In this document: one piece after another, positions 27,201 to 37,190 of the stretch
How the letters are laid out: every line of letters begins with the position of its first letter
Numbering within the stretch: the stretch's first letter is position 1
Assembly (NCBI GenBank): GCA_950097015.1
Contig: CATNEN010000003.1
Coordinates: 1,488,001-1,552,000 of the forward strand
Direction of reading: 5' to 3'
DNA length: 64,000 nucleotides
DNA from: Macrostomum hystrix
Taxonomy: Eukaryota; Platyhelminthes; Macrostomidae
Notes under the pieces: generated by a model
Told to the model about the DNA's origin: nothing
The model's input: the letters and a program-made list of their open reading frames with translations, nothing else
Database searches by the model: none
Translations under genes and position numbers: made by a program

Positions 27201-30200
27201 ATCTCACTCTTCAGTATCTCAAAATCTCACTCTTTAGTATCTCAAAATCTCACTCTTTAGTATCTCAAAATCTCCCTCTACAGAATCTCAAAATCTCATT
27301 CTTCAGTGTCTCAAAATCTCACTTTTCAGTATCTCAAAATCTCACTCTACAGAATCTCAAAATCTCCCTCTACAGAATCTCAAAATCTCACTCTTTAGTA
27401 TCTCAAAATCTCACTCTACAGAATCTTAAAATCTCACTCTACAGCATCTAGAAATGGCACTAGATATCTTAAATAACTTAAAATCCCTCGCTTCAGTACC
27501 TCAACAACTAACTCTTCAGTATTTCAAAGTCTGATTATTTCAGCATCTCAAAATCCCACTTTAAAGAACATGAAAATTTAACTTGCTTTGGTCACAGAAT
27601 CTTAGTTTTCAGTAAAAAATATCAATTCTCATATCTTATAATCTGATCCGCTTGAGCCTTAAAATCTCACTTGAAAGGGTCTCAAAATCTACTAATTTTT
27701 CTCCAAAAAATCAATACAACCTATTAACTTACCGGCGTGGCAGGCTTAGCAACGCTGGCAACCTCGGACGGTGCCAGATCAAACGGTGACAGGCCCATCC
27801 TCTGGCAGATGTCGTTGCAGACATGCGACTGAAAGAACAGGGCCATGCCGCGCACGCCAAGATTGCCGTCGCCGAATTCAGTGCCAGCGGCCGTGTGAAT
27901 CTGCGGATCCGTGTAGATGTCGTCAACGCCCTGAATGTCCACCACAATGAGCTGGTGCCCGCTGCGCTCGAATGTGAAATGACTCAAAGCGTGCGGAGTC
28001 TGCCTGAGCTTCTCGTCTACGAAGCCGCTATTGCTGTTGTACTTGACGTAGTCGCCTTCGATGTAGTGCTCGAGGTGGAACATTGGAGCGTCGGGACGAT
28101 TAACGAACTCAATAACTGACATCTGCATGATGTCCACCTGGGTTGTTGGGTTGGGTTCAGTTTTAGTTGGGCCACGAAACTTACTTAAGGGTAGTAAACT
28201 AATGGTCACACTTGACACACTTTTCACATAAACCAGCTAAGATAATACTGGGGTCACGTGACCCGCTACGATAATCCTAGGGTCACGTAGGGTTACAAAA
28301 CTAGGCGTTACGTGACCCACTAAACTACAAACCTAGGCGTCACGTGACGCCCTAAACTACAAACCTAGGGGTCAATCACAAACCTAAGGGTCACATGACA
28401 CCTTAAACTACAAACCTAAGGGTCAAATGACGCCCTAAACTACCAACCTAAGAGTCACGTGACGCCCTAAACTACAAACCTAAGGGTCATGTGACGCCCT
28501 AAACTACAAACCTAAGTGTCACGTGACGCCCTAAACTACAAACCTAAGTGTCACGTGACGCCCTAAACTACAAACCTAAGAGTCTTGTGACGCCCTTAAC
28601 TACAAACCTAAGTGTCACGTGAAGACCTTAACTACAAACCTAGGGTCACTTGACGCCCTTAACTACAAACCTAAGTGTCACGTGAAGACCTTAACTACAA
28701 ACCTAGGGTCACTTGACGCCCTTAACTACAAACCTAGGGTCACTTGACGCCCTTTAACTACAAACCTAGGGTCACGTGACGCCCTAAACTACAAACCTAA
28801 GAGTCAAATTTACCTTCTTAGGCGGCTGGTGCCTGTTGTACTCCTGAGCCCAGAGTTTCGCATTCATCTGCAGCCTGACGTCCTCAAAATAGACGCTATT
28901 GTCAACATCCTCTATGTACTTTTTAGCCACATAGTTGCAGGCGGAAGTGGCCCAATTTTCTAGTCGACTAAAAGCAGGCAATTTCTTCAAGCGGAAGCAC
29001 TGCCGCATTGCGCCCTGGTCGAAGGCCTCGGACTCGATGCGCACCTGAATGCGATCCTGAACCCACTGGCGCCTGTGCGGATTGTACTGGTGCCGGACTG
29101 CTTCCTCGATTGGCGCCGACAGAACCGGACGATCGCGCCACGGGTCCTTCAGCAGGCTGCGCGAAGCCAATTGGAGCGCTTTGGGCCAGCGGGAGTTGGG
29201 ACTGAGGCCCTGCACAATTGGTTGCCATGCGGACCGGATAATTTAGGAATTTATTTGCAATTATGAATTAGGAAACATTTCAGTCTGTCTGAATCTCACT
29301 TTTCAGTGTCTTAAAGTCTCACTCTTCAGTGTCTTAAAGTCTCACTCTTCAGTATCTCAAAGTCTCACTCTTCAGTATCTCAAAGTCTCACTCTTCAGTA
29401 TCTCAAAGTCTCACTCTTCAGTACGTCGTACCTCAAAGTCTCACTCTTCAGTATCTCAAAGTCTCACTCTTCAGTGTCTTAAAGTCTCACTCTTCAGTGT
29501 CTTAAAGTCTCACTCTTCAGTGTCTTAAAGTCTCACTCTTCAGTATCTCAAAGTCTAACTCTTCAGTACCTCAAAGTCTCACTCTTCAGTATCTCAGAGT
29601 CTCAATTTTCAGTATCTCAGAGTCTCACTCTTCAGTAAGTCAGAGTCTCAATTTTCAGTATCTCAGAGTCTCACTCTTCAGCATCTCAGAGTCTCAATTT
29701 TCAGCATCTCAGAGTCTCAATTTTCAGTATCTCAGAGTCTCAATTTTCAGTATCTCAAAGTCTCAATTTTCAGTATCTCAGAGTCTCAATTTTCAGTATC
29801 TCAGAGTCTCAATTTTCAGTATCTCAGAGTCTCAATTTTCAGTATCTCAGAGTCTCAATTTTCAGTATCTCAGAGTGTCAATTTTCAGTATCTCAGAGTC
29901 TCAATTTTCAGTATCTCAGAGTCTCAATTTTCAGTATCTCAGAGTGTCAATTTTCAGTATCTCAGAGTCTCAATTTTCAGTATCTCAGAGTCTCAATTTT
30001 CAGTATCTCAAAGTCTCACTATTCAGTACATCATTCATTCAGTAAATCTAAATCCCACTCTTCAGTGCCTCAAAGTTTCAATCCCATTTCAAAATCTCAC
30101 TGTTCGGTCTCTTAAAATCTCACCCTTCCGTATCTGAAAATCTCTTTCTTCTTCAGACTTGGAGCACAGAAACTTTAGTACTCACTTTAGTGGAGAAAAT

Positions 30201-31381
30201 AAAGTAGGGAAAAATAAGAAAATTCTCTCAGCCAACACGCACCGCCTGAGAAGTCGACTGAGTCCTGCCTCGTCGGCCAACGGCGATTGCCGCAGTCGCC
30301 GCGCCGGCGTTACCTTCGCCGATGGCCGAGTCGACGCTGTCGGCTTCCATCGCCGAGGGAGGCTCCGACAGGGTGCGCATCCGGCCGCGTCGACGAGAAC
30401 TGGGAAATTCGGCGCTTTCCGGTTGAATCTGAAAATATAATTAGCTATGAGTGACAATACTCGGCAGGGCCTAGTTCAGCCAGATGTGCAGCTGACAGTC
30501 CATGGACTGGGGGTAGCCAGGACAGACCCACCCTCAATTTACCCAAGCTAATACTGGCACCCATTTAACAGCTGGGTGAGCTGATGCAATCCATAGTTAG
30601 CGAAAGGACACAAATATTTCTGACAGTTTGGTCGGGAGTCGCCCCTGAGGGCCAACCTCCAAGGCTCAGTAAAGAGTGTACACTGCCTGACAATGAGAAA
30701 GTCAGGGCAGATGTACATACTTGAGTGAGCGTTCGGTATCTGTGTGCGTGTGTGCTCAGGAGTCAGCGAAATGGGCAGAATTGTCTCCTCGCTGGCTACG
30801 GGTCTAGTGTCACCAAATGATGTGCCACTGCCCGCAGCCCTCCTGCAATTATTAGTATTATTACTAGGCAACCAGGCCTAGCTGATAGGTCCAGCCTAAT
30901 AAATAATCAATTCGTAAATCACCTCAGGCGAAGTGACAGATCCAATGCCGGAATCCTCCTCGTGAATGGTTGGAGTATCGTGCATAGCCCAAGACGCGTC
31001 CTTAGTTAGTACTACAGGCATGGCAACTGATGCAGAATTGTTATTATTATTAGACAATGATGCCAGATCTCCGCTTTTAGCCACACCGACAGGCAGTCCG
31101 ATTGGCCTACTGTACAGATTCAAGCGCCGACGCTGTTGAAGTGTCAGTCGCCGAGGCTCCGGACGGTTTGAAACGCCGGCGTCTGACGAGGCAAACGAAT
31201 TTGTAGCTTCGTCGTCGGCGTCGCAGCAGAGATCCTCGACAGAGACTTCGCAGCCGAGCTCCGGCATTGAAGCGTCGTCATCTTCGTCCTCCTCTTCATC
31301 CTCCTCGTCATCGTCGCAGATTTGATAATCTCCGCTGAGTCGGTCGGCCACTTCGAGTTCAAAGATTTCCAATGAGGACAT
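24292..31381 (-). CDS. EEF2K: Eukaryotic elongation factor 2 kinase (7 coding exons, 812 aa)
   Basis: Calcium/calmodulin-dependent alpha-kinase that phosphorylates eEF2 and slows translation elongation in the cytosol. Coding exons: 30923-31381, 30243-30428, 28814-29209, 27733-28137, 26941-27114, 25801-26211, 24292-24699. All six introns are phase 0 with GT-AG ends, and the joined frame stays open. Residues 1-215 are an acidic, low-complexity extension with DSGIGS at 143-148 and RMRTLS ending at S174. A calmodulin-type helix starts near W223. The alpha-kinase domain has ATP lysine K311 (NYVAKK), D414 (VVDIQG), D424 (YTDP), a glycine-rich GDGNLGVRG near 436-444 and zinc ligands H408, H452, C454 and C458. 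A linker (483-600) with RRRRNTS and DSGDAS follows, then C-terminal Sel1-like helices ending in the family-typical KLAAKYYALAEEA. The human protein is 725 aa; the excess is mostly N-terminal. Exon 2 and its donor rest on frame and phase, the others also on homology. Confidence 0.95.
24760..25783. repeat. 20-bp minisatellite in EEF2K intron 6
   Basis: Unit GGTCATAAAGAATCAGGAGA. It is perfect in about eleven consecutive copies from 25,545 to 25,765 and more varied (GGATCCGGAGA, GGATCTGGGCT) to the left. It fills most of the 1,101-bp intron (24,700-25,800) and ends about 20 nt from the 5' splice site. The gradient of divergence shows that recent expansion was at the 5'-splice-site end. Confidence 0.95.
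26270..26925. repeat. Purine-rich minisatellite of about 21 bp in EEF2K intron 5
   Basis: GGAGAGGGAAGATAGGAGAG-type units, with a longer block repeated at about 26,450, 26,590 and 26,810 (marked by the rare GGAGAAATGAGAG). On the EEF2K sense strand it is a CU-only tract of about 650 nt ahead of the exon 6 acceptor. The 729-bp intron is a multiple of three and has no stop in the exon frame. Confidence 0.95.
27175..27700. repeat. 23-bp minisatellite in EEF2K intron 4
   Basis: Unit close to CTCACTCTTCAGTATCTCAA plus AAT. It is fairly regular from 27,180 to 27,440 and decays towards 27,700, filling the 618-bp intron 27,115-27,732. It is the same family as the array in intron 2. Confidence 0.93.
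28230..28806. repeat. 32-bp minisatellite with E-box palindromes in EEF2K intron 3
   Basis: About 17 units combine AACTACAAACCTAAGTGTCA with CGTGACGCCCTT. At least eight copies carry an exact CACGTG palindrome, mostly in the longer context GTCACGTGAC; others are mutated to CATGTG, CACTTG or CACATG. The array ends about 8 nt inside the 5' splice site at 28,813, in an intron of 676 bp. Confidence 0.93.
29284..30150. repeat. 23-bp minisatellite in EEF2K intron 2
   Basis: About 35 units of TCACTCTTCAGTATCTCAAA plus GTC (left half) or TCAATTTTCAGTATCTCAGA plus GTC (right half). It fills the 1,033-bp intron 29,210-30,242. The unit is the same family as in intron 4, although intron 3 between them holds an unrelated array. 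Confidence 0.95.
30429..30922 (-). other. EEF2K intron 1, array-free, with a spliceable cryptic exon
   Basis: This 494-bp intron is the only EEF2K intron without a tandem array. A 122-bp segment (30,721-30,842, minus strand) has a good 3' splice site (ATTGCAG) and a good 5' splice site (GTATGT). Spliced in after exon 1 it gives an in-frame stop after 10 codons, so if used it would act as a poison exon. It is not included in the coding model. Confidence 0.4.
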
Positions 31382-31557
31382 TGTTCTACTAACTTGACTA
31401 CTGACGAATCGCTGGCTAGTAGTAACTGCAGAGTATTCAAAGCGAATAGTAGTAGATTTCGTTTATAATTGTTGCTGCTTTTACGATTTCTTTGACCGAT
31501 TTGGCGGCTCAAAGGCATAGGTAGGGCGACTGCTGTTTAACAAGCGAACTTCTGGTC
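31382..31557 (-). promoter_or_regulatory. EEF2K 5' leader with 3' splice site and overlapping upstream ORF
   Basis: On the minus strand the sequence CAAACTTTCAG ends at 31,558, leaving a 176-nt leader before the chosen ATG at 31,381. An upstream ATG at 31,516-31,518 opens a 124-codon frame that runs past the EEF2K start and ends at 31,144 inside exon 1. The chosen start is the first methionine of the frame that continues into the kinase exons. Whether the acceptor is used in cis or for a spliced leader cannot be told. Confidence 0.45.
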
Positions 31558-31914
31558 CTGAAAGTTTGTCAATTAAAACATTTTTGTTTAAACTTCACGT
31601 TCATAAAAACAATCAATAGGGTGTAAAAAATACCCCCGAATCACAAATAGTTAAAATTTAAAATAATTAAAGACACGCTATTTAAAATGCTTGCAAGAAA
31701 TTTATGGTTGTAAAAATGTTTATTTTTTAACTTAGATTAATGACCTTAGTTTCATGTAATTCGTAAACACTACCACCAAAAGTGCATTGTCTTACCTATA
31801 CATCAGGTAAACCTGAAATTAAATACGAGAAACTTCAAGATATCTAACAATACGAAAATTTTGTTTTACAAAATTTCATAACAGCATGCGTTGAAAAATA
31901 CCTGATGGAAATCA
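31558..31914. other. AT-rich upstream region of EEF2K
   Basis: AT-rich single-copy sequence upstream of the EEF2K leader. No open frame or clear core promoter motif stands out. Confidence 0.4.
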
Positions 31915-32440
31915 AAAAGGCAGACATGCAGATTGAGTCACTAGGTCAGGTGAGAAGCAGACAGGGAGATTCAGTGGATCAGGTGAGAGGTAGACAGGGG
32001 AGATTCAGTACATCATGTGAGAGGTAGAAAAGGAGATTCAGCAGCTCAGGTGAGAGGTAGACAGGGAGATTCAGCAGATCAGGTGAGGGATAGACAGGGG
32101 AGACTCAGTACATCAGGTGAGAGGTAGACAAGGAGATTCAGCAGCTCAGGTGAGAAGTAGACAGCGAGATTCAGCAGATCAAATGAGAGGTAGACAAGGA
32201 GATTCAGCAGATCAAATGAGAGGTAGACAGGGAGATTCAGTAGATCAAATGAGAGGTAGACAGGGAGGGAGATTCAGTAGATCAAGTGAGAGGTAGACAA
32301 GGAGATTCAGCAGCTCAGGTGAGAGGTAGACACGGAGATTCAGTAGATCAAATGAAAGGTAGACAGGGGAGATTCAGCAGCTCAGGTGAGAGGTAGACAC
32401 GGAGATTCAGTAGATCATATAAGAAGTAGACAATGAGATT
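31915..32440. repeat. 33-bp minisatellite upstream of EEF2K
   Basis: About 15 irregular units of GGAGATTCAGCAGATCAGGT followed by GAGAGGTAGACAG, with one or two base indels between copies. It lies between the EEF2K leader and the intergenic region. Confidence 0.9.
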
Positions 32441-34680
32441 ATCAAGAGCCGTAATGAAGCTGTCATAGGGGAACAACAACAATGAGAGAAGGTTAGACAA
32501 CAAAGATTTTAGTTAAAATTACTTTAACAATCCTAATTGCATCACAGAACAAGGCCCTGGATTTCCAGGTAAGTGCGCAGTTAAAAACAACAATTTGTAC
32601 AGGAATTAAATAATCTACGATTACTCTAAGAGATTTCCTATTTCTGAGAAATTTGCGACCTAGCAAAGGGGGTGGGTGAACCCTGGAGATTTCGTTTCGA
32701 TAGCGACTTCAACAAAAATTCTCAACCCTGCAAGTCACGTTCCCAAATGTCGAAAACACACGAGCTCACCGCCCCCAATCCCATGAGACTCACTTCCCCT
32801 GATCGGGGCACGCTGCAGTCTCGTGAAACGATTCCTATTGGTCCAGAGATTGAGTGGAAGCGATTCGCCCTAGTGATGGAACATTCTAGAAATTTCTAAG
32901 AAAACCAGTAGACTTGCTATTAGCGAGCAGAAATTTCGAGAAAAAAAACTTTTTGCGCTATTCGGCTTGTAAAATTTATGTTCTGCTGTCAACTGATAAG
33001 AAAATAGATTAACGAAAGATCAAAATTAACGTTCTAAATTGCTAGTAAAAGTAACTAAAAATCTAACATGCTATCTAACACATAGTTCTAACATGCTATC
33101 CAACCCATTAGTTCTAACATGTCTAACATGCTATCTAACCCATGGTTCTAGCTGTCTAACACTTTTTAGACACCTGTTCTAACATTTACTAGTTAATTAT
33201 TTACAACTCTACAGTATTTGCAAACAAAAAGTAGCAATGATATACAACTCAGTTTCTCCAAGACTCACCAGAAGAATCGAGGACACAAGCAGATCGTCCA
33301 CAATTCGATGTTGTTTTCTAACACTCGATTGCAGTCAAGAAGTCTTCTTTCAGTTGCAAATAGCAATAGAAGTACTTCCTGGCTATTTTCTGTTGCTTTT
33401 GCTTTTTTGAAGAGACAATTTCTTTTTGTTGTAAATCGTCAATCGATGCGTCTAGATTCTAGATTGAAGTAATCAGATGCTTCACAGCTGAAAGGGGAAG
33501 TAAAGCCAATTAGAAATTTCTAGAAGAGAATGTAGAAGAAATTCTCTATAGCCATCATTCTCTATGGCTATTTATATATATAGCTATAAAAGCCTAATGA
33601 ATAGACAGAGGGGGAATGAATGTACGTACGGAAAAACGAAAAAGCGCTCCTATTGGCTGGAGAAAATATGGCCGGTCTATGTGAGGGTGAGGGTGGGGTG
33701 AGGGAAAGGACGGCAAAGGCCCGAAGAAGAAAGCAGACAGAAAAATGACCTTGGGGTTGGGGGAGCTGTGCTTGGCTAAGAACGAGACCAGGGCCAGAAT
33801 TGGCCACGTGGTTCTTTTCTGTCTACGCTTTTAAAAGAGCGCGCATACGGCCAGGCAGGCAGCATAGATATTAAAAGTACACAGACAGAACCCTACAGGA
33901 CTGATTCCGAACTGTACAAAAAAATCTTTCGATTCTAGGATCACTTTGTAAACAGGTTGAAAACGGGAACACATGAGAATTCCGTGCTCCTGCTTAGTTT
34001 TGTTTTCAATTATGTCCCACTTTAGTCTTCTAGTATCTACCCCGTCTCCTTTCTCCAGTGGATTCATCTCTGTTCCCCGAGTCTCGCCTCTCTCCTCTCA
34101 TTCCGTGTCTCATCTCTTCTCGTCGTCTCCTTTGTCTAATACCCATTTTCCTATGTCTTATCTCCAAAGTGACCCATCTCTCCTCTGACCCGCGTCTTAT
34201 CTTTTCTGACCAACTGAGAGAGAGAGAGATAAGGTCACAATCGCGCCACAAAAACTGCGCGTCAGTTCGTGCGCAAAATGCATCACATGACACTGAGTTT
34301 GAACAGCTTGCACTTTACTGGCATTTGTACTTTGCTATTCTTAAAACTTCATAGTTAATCAATTATACTCACCAATCTAACCCAAAGCCGCATTGAAATG
34401 AAGCCACAGCCACAGTCACGAGCTGACAGATAAAAGAACTAATTAAATTGTTAATTTACTGTTTACTGATATTCTATATAGAGGCTCATTACCATACCAG
34501 GCCCATAAGGTGCGTGCACGACTAGCTGGCGTGAGTGAGAAAGTCCATTGAATAGGACAACCAGTTCTGGGGTATAAGCATAAGGTTATGAGTAAACAAG
34601 ATAATATTATAAGTAAGATTACGACGACATGTTAAACTTACGGCAGATAAAAAATAGTATTTCTGCTTGTAAGATAAACG
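32441..34680. other. Intergenic single-copy sequence, possible distal promoter
   Basis: No recognisable gene. Small open frames (32,672, 33,218, 33,568, 33,831, 34,058) have no domain and low-complexity translations. Two ATTGG (CCAAT) boxes at about 32,837 and 33,651 and a CCACGTGG at about 33,802 would suit a promoter for the minus-strand EEF2K if it has upstream non-coding exons, which is speculative. A short degenerate repeat of CTAACATGCTATC occurs at 33,062-33,160. Confidence 0.35.
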
Positions 34681-36485
34681 GCAGAGAGAGAGTAGAGAGA
34701 GAGAAGAGAGTAGAGAAACTAAGAGAGAGAGAGTAGAGAAACTAGTAGAGAGAGTAGAGAAACTAGTAGAGAGAGTAGAGAAACTAGTTAAGAGAGTAGA
34801 TAAACTAGTCGAGAGAGTAGAGAAACTAGTGGAAAGAGTAGAGAAACTAAGAGAGTAAAGAAACTAGTAGAGAGAGTAGAGAAACTAATTGAGAGAGTAG
34901 AGAAACTAGTTGAGAGAGTAGATAAACTAGTCGAGAGAGTAGAGAAACTAGTGGAAAGAGTAGAGAAACTAAGAGAGTAAAGAAACTAGTAGAGAGAGTA
35001 GAGAAACTAGGAGAGAGAGAGAGTAGAGAAACTAGTAGAGAGAGTAGAGAAACTAGGAGAGAGAGTAGAGAAACTAGTTGAGAGAGTAGAGAAACTAGTG
35101 GAAAGAGTAGAGAAACTAAGAGAGTAAAGAAACTAGGAGAGAGAGTAGAGAAACTAGGAGAGAGAGAGTAGAGAAACTAGGAGAGAGAGTAGAGAAACTA
35201 GGAGAGAGAGTAGAGAAACTAGTTGAGAGAGTAGAGAAACTAGTGAAAAGAGTAGAGAAACTAAGAGAGTAAAGAAACTAGTGGAAAGAGTAGAGAAACT
35301 AGTAGAGAGAGTAGAGAAACTAGGAGAGAGAGAGTAGAGAAACTAGGAGAGAGAGTAGAGAAACTAGGAGAGAGAATACAGAAACTAAGAGAGAGAGTAG
35401 AGAAACGGTAAAGAGAGAGTAGAGAAACGGTAGATAGAGAGTAGAGAAACGGTAGAGAGAGTAGAGAAACTTGTAGAGAGAGTACAGAAACGGTAGAGAG
35501 AGTATAGAAAGTTGTAGAGAGAGTAGAGAAACGGTAGAGAGAGTATAGAAACGGTAGAGAGAGAGTAGAGAAACTGGGAGAGGGAGTATAGAAACGGTAG
35601 AGAGAGTATAGAAACGGTAGAGAGAGTATAGAAACGGTAGAGAGAGTATAGAAACGGTAGAGAGAGTATAGAAACGGTAGAGAGAGAGTAGAGAAACTGG
35701 GAGAGGGAGTAGAGAAGCTAAGAGAGAGAGTAGAGAAACAGTAGAGAGAGAGCAGAGCAGAGAAACGGTAGAGAGAGAGCAGAGAAACGGTAGAGAGAGA
35801 GTATAGAAACGGTAGAGAGAGTATAGAAACGGTAGAGAGAGAGCAGAGAAACGGTAGAGAGAGAGTATAGAAACGGTAGAGAGAGTATAGAAACGGTAGA
35901 GAGAGAGTAGAGAAACTGGGAGAGGGAGTAGAGAAGCTAAGAGAGAGAGTAGAGAAACAGTAGAGAGAGAGCAGAGCAGAGAAACGGTAGAGAGAGAGCA
36001 GAGAAACGGTAGAGAGAGAGTATAGAAACGGTAGAGAGAGTATAGAAACGGTAGAGAGAGAGTAGAGAAACTGGGAGAGGGAGTAGAGAAGCTAAGAGAG
36101 AGAGTAGAGAAACAGTAGAGAGAGAGCAGAGCAGAGAAACGGTAGAGAGAGAGCAGAGAAACGGTAGAGAGAGAGTATAGAAACGGTAGAGAGAGTATAG
36201 AAACGGTAGAGAGAGAGCAGAGAAACGGTAGAGAGAGAGTATAGAAACGGTAGAGAGAGTATAGAAACGGTAGAGAGAGAGTAGAGAAACTGGGAGAGGG
36301 AGTAGAGAAGCTAAGAGAGAGAGTAGAGAAACAGTAGAGAGAGAGCAGAGCAGAGAAACGGTAGAGAGAGAGCAGAGAAACGGTAGAGAGAGAGTATAGA
36401 AACGGTAGAGAGAGTATAGAAACGGTAGAGAGAGAGTAGAGAAACTGGGAGAGGGAGTAGAGAAGCTAAGAGAGAGAGTAGAGAA
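34681..36485. repeat. 20/21-bp purine-rich array, intergenic
   Basis: AGAGAGTAGAGAAACTAGTAG units in the left part change to AGAGAGTATAGAAACGGTAG in the right part. From about 35,700 a longer block, marked by the doublet GCAGAGCAGAG, is repeated at about 35,750, 35,970, 36,127 and 36,347. The minus-strand 218-codon frame (LSTVS/YRFYTLS repeats) is an artefact of the array. Confidence 0.95.
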
Positions 36486-37190
36486 AAGGGGAAAAGAACA
36501 CAATGAGAAGGAAGCTCCAAAATAGACAAGGAACAGAGAAATAATTAGTAGAATAGAAAAGGTAAGGAAGGCGGCCACAAAAAACACGCCCAATCACGCT
36601 GAAGTAGAAAAGAATTCTGTAAAAAAAACTACTCTAAACCTTTGAACTGGCAAATAAAACTCTATACTCTCAACGAACAATTGGACGCAGTTAAATCTAG
36701 GGTCTAGGCACACACAGCCCTGGTCAATGACAATTCGCTGAGACTGGTTATAACCGGAATTATTCTATTACGAACAAGCCCTAGAGTTCCTCTGTCTTGT
36801 CTAACCCGAAACTGTTTCTCTTTCCATAGAGAACAGAAAATGTTAGCCAGAGAGTAGGAAGAAGAGAAATGAGCATATAAAAGCAGGCTTCAACAAATAG
36901 TGCAACGGGGAAAGTAAACCTAAAAATATACATATATATAATGTTTCATTTTACATTACTGTTAAAATTGAATTTTCCTAACCGCTACAGAATGAGTCAA
37001 TAGTCGAAAATGTACTTCTAAAAGGGGACAGAGCAAGGTTTTTGAGTCATATGACTGTAGCCTAAACTAAACTGCTCAAATACAAGTGTAATATCGTGAA
37101 GCTGACGAAATAGGGCGTGACAGAGTTCACTGACTAAATATTTGTCAGTGCGACTTCGTTTTAAGCTTCTAGCAAACCAATAATGACTAC
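36486..37190. other. AT-rich spacer
   Basis: Single-copy sequence between two arrays. No gene or RNA could be supported. The non-repeat tail of a long minus-strand frame at 37,018-37,190 shows no known motif. Confidence 0.5.

Noticed and set aside
29008-29266. Plus-strand frames over EEF2K exon 3
   Set aside because: They are shadows of the GC-rich kinase exon on the other strand.
30721-30842. Regular coding exon of EEF2K between exons 1 and 2
   Set aside because: From exon 1 it leads to a stop after 10 codons, whereas joining exon 1 directly to the exon at 30,428 keeps phase 0 and an open frame.
33568-34354. Small genes between EEF2K and EXOC5
   Set aside because: Overlapping frames below 100 codons on both strands, CT-rich, no domains and no supporting splice structure.
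35937-36593. 218-codon minus-strand hydrophobic frame, possible membrane protein
   Set aside because: It is the CU strand of a GA-rich array translated as L/S/F/Y and is not a membrane protein.
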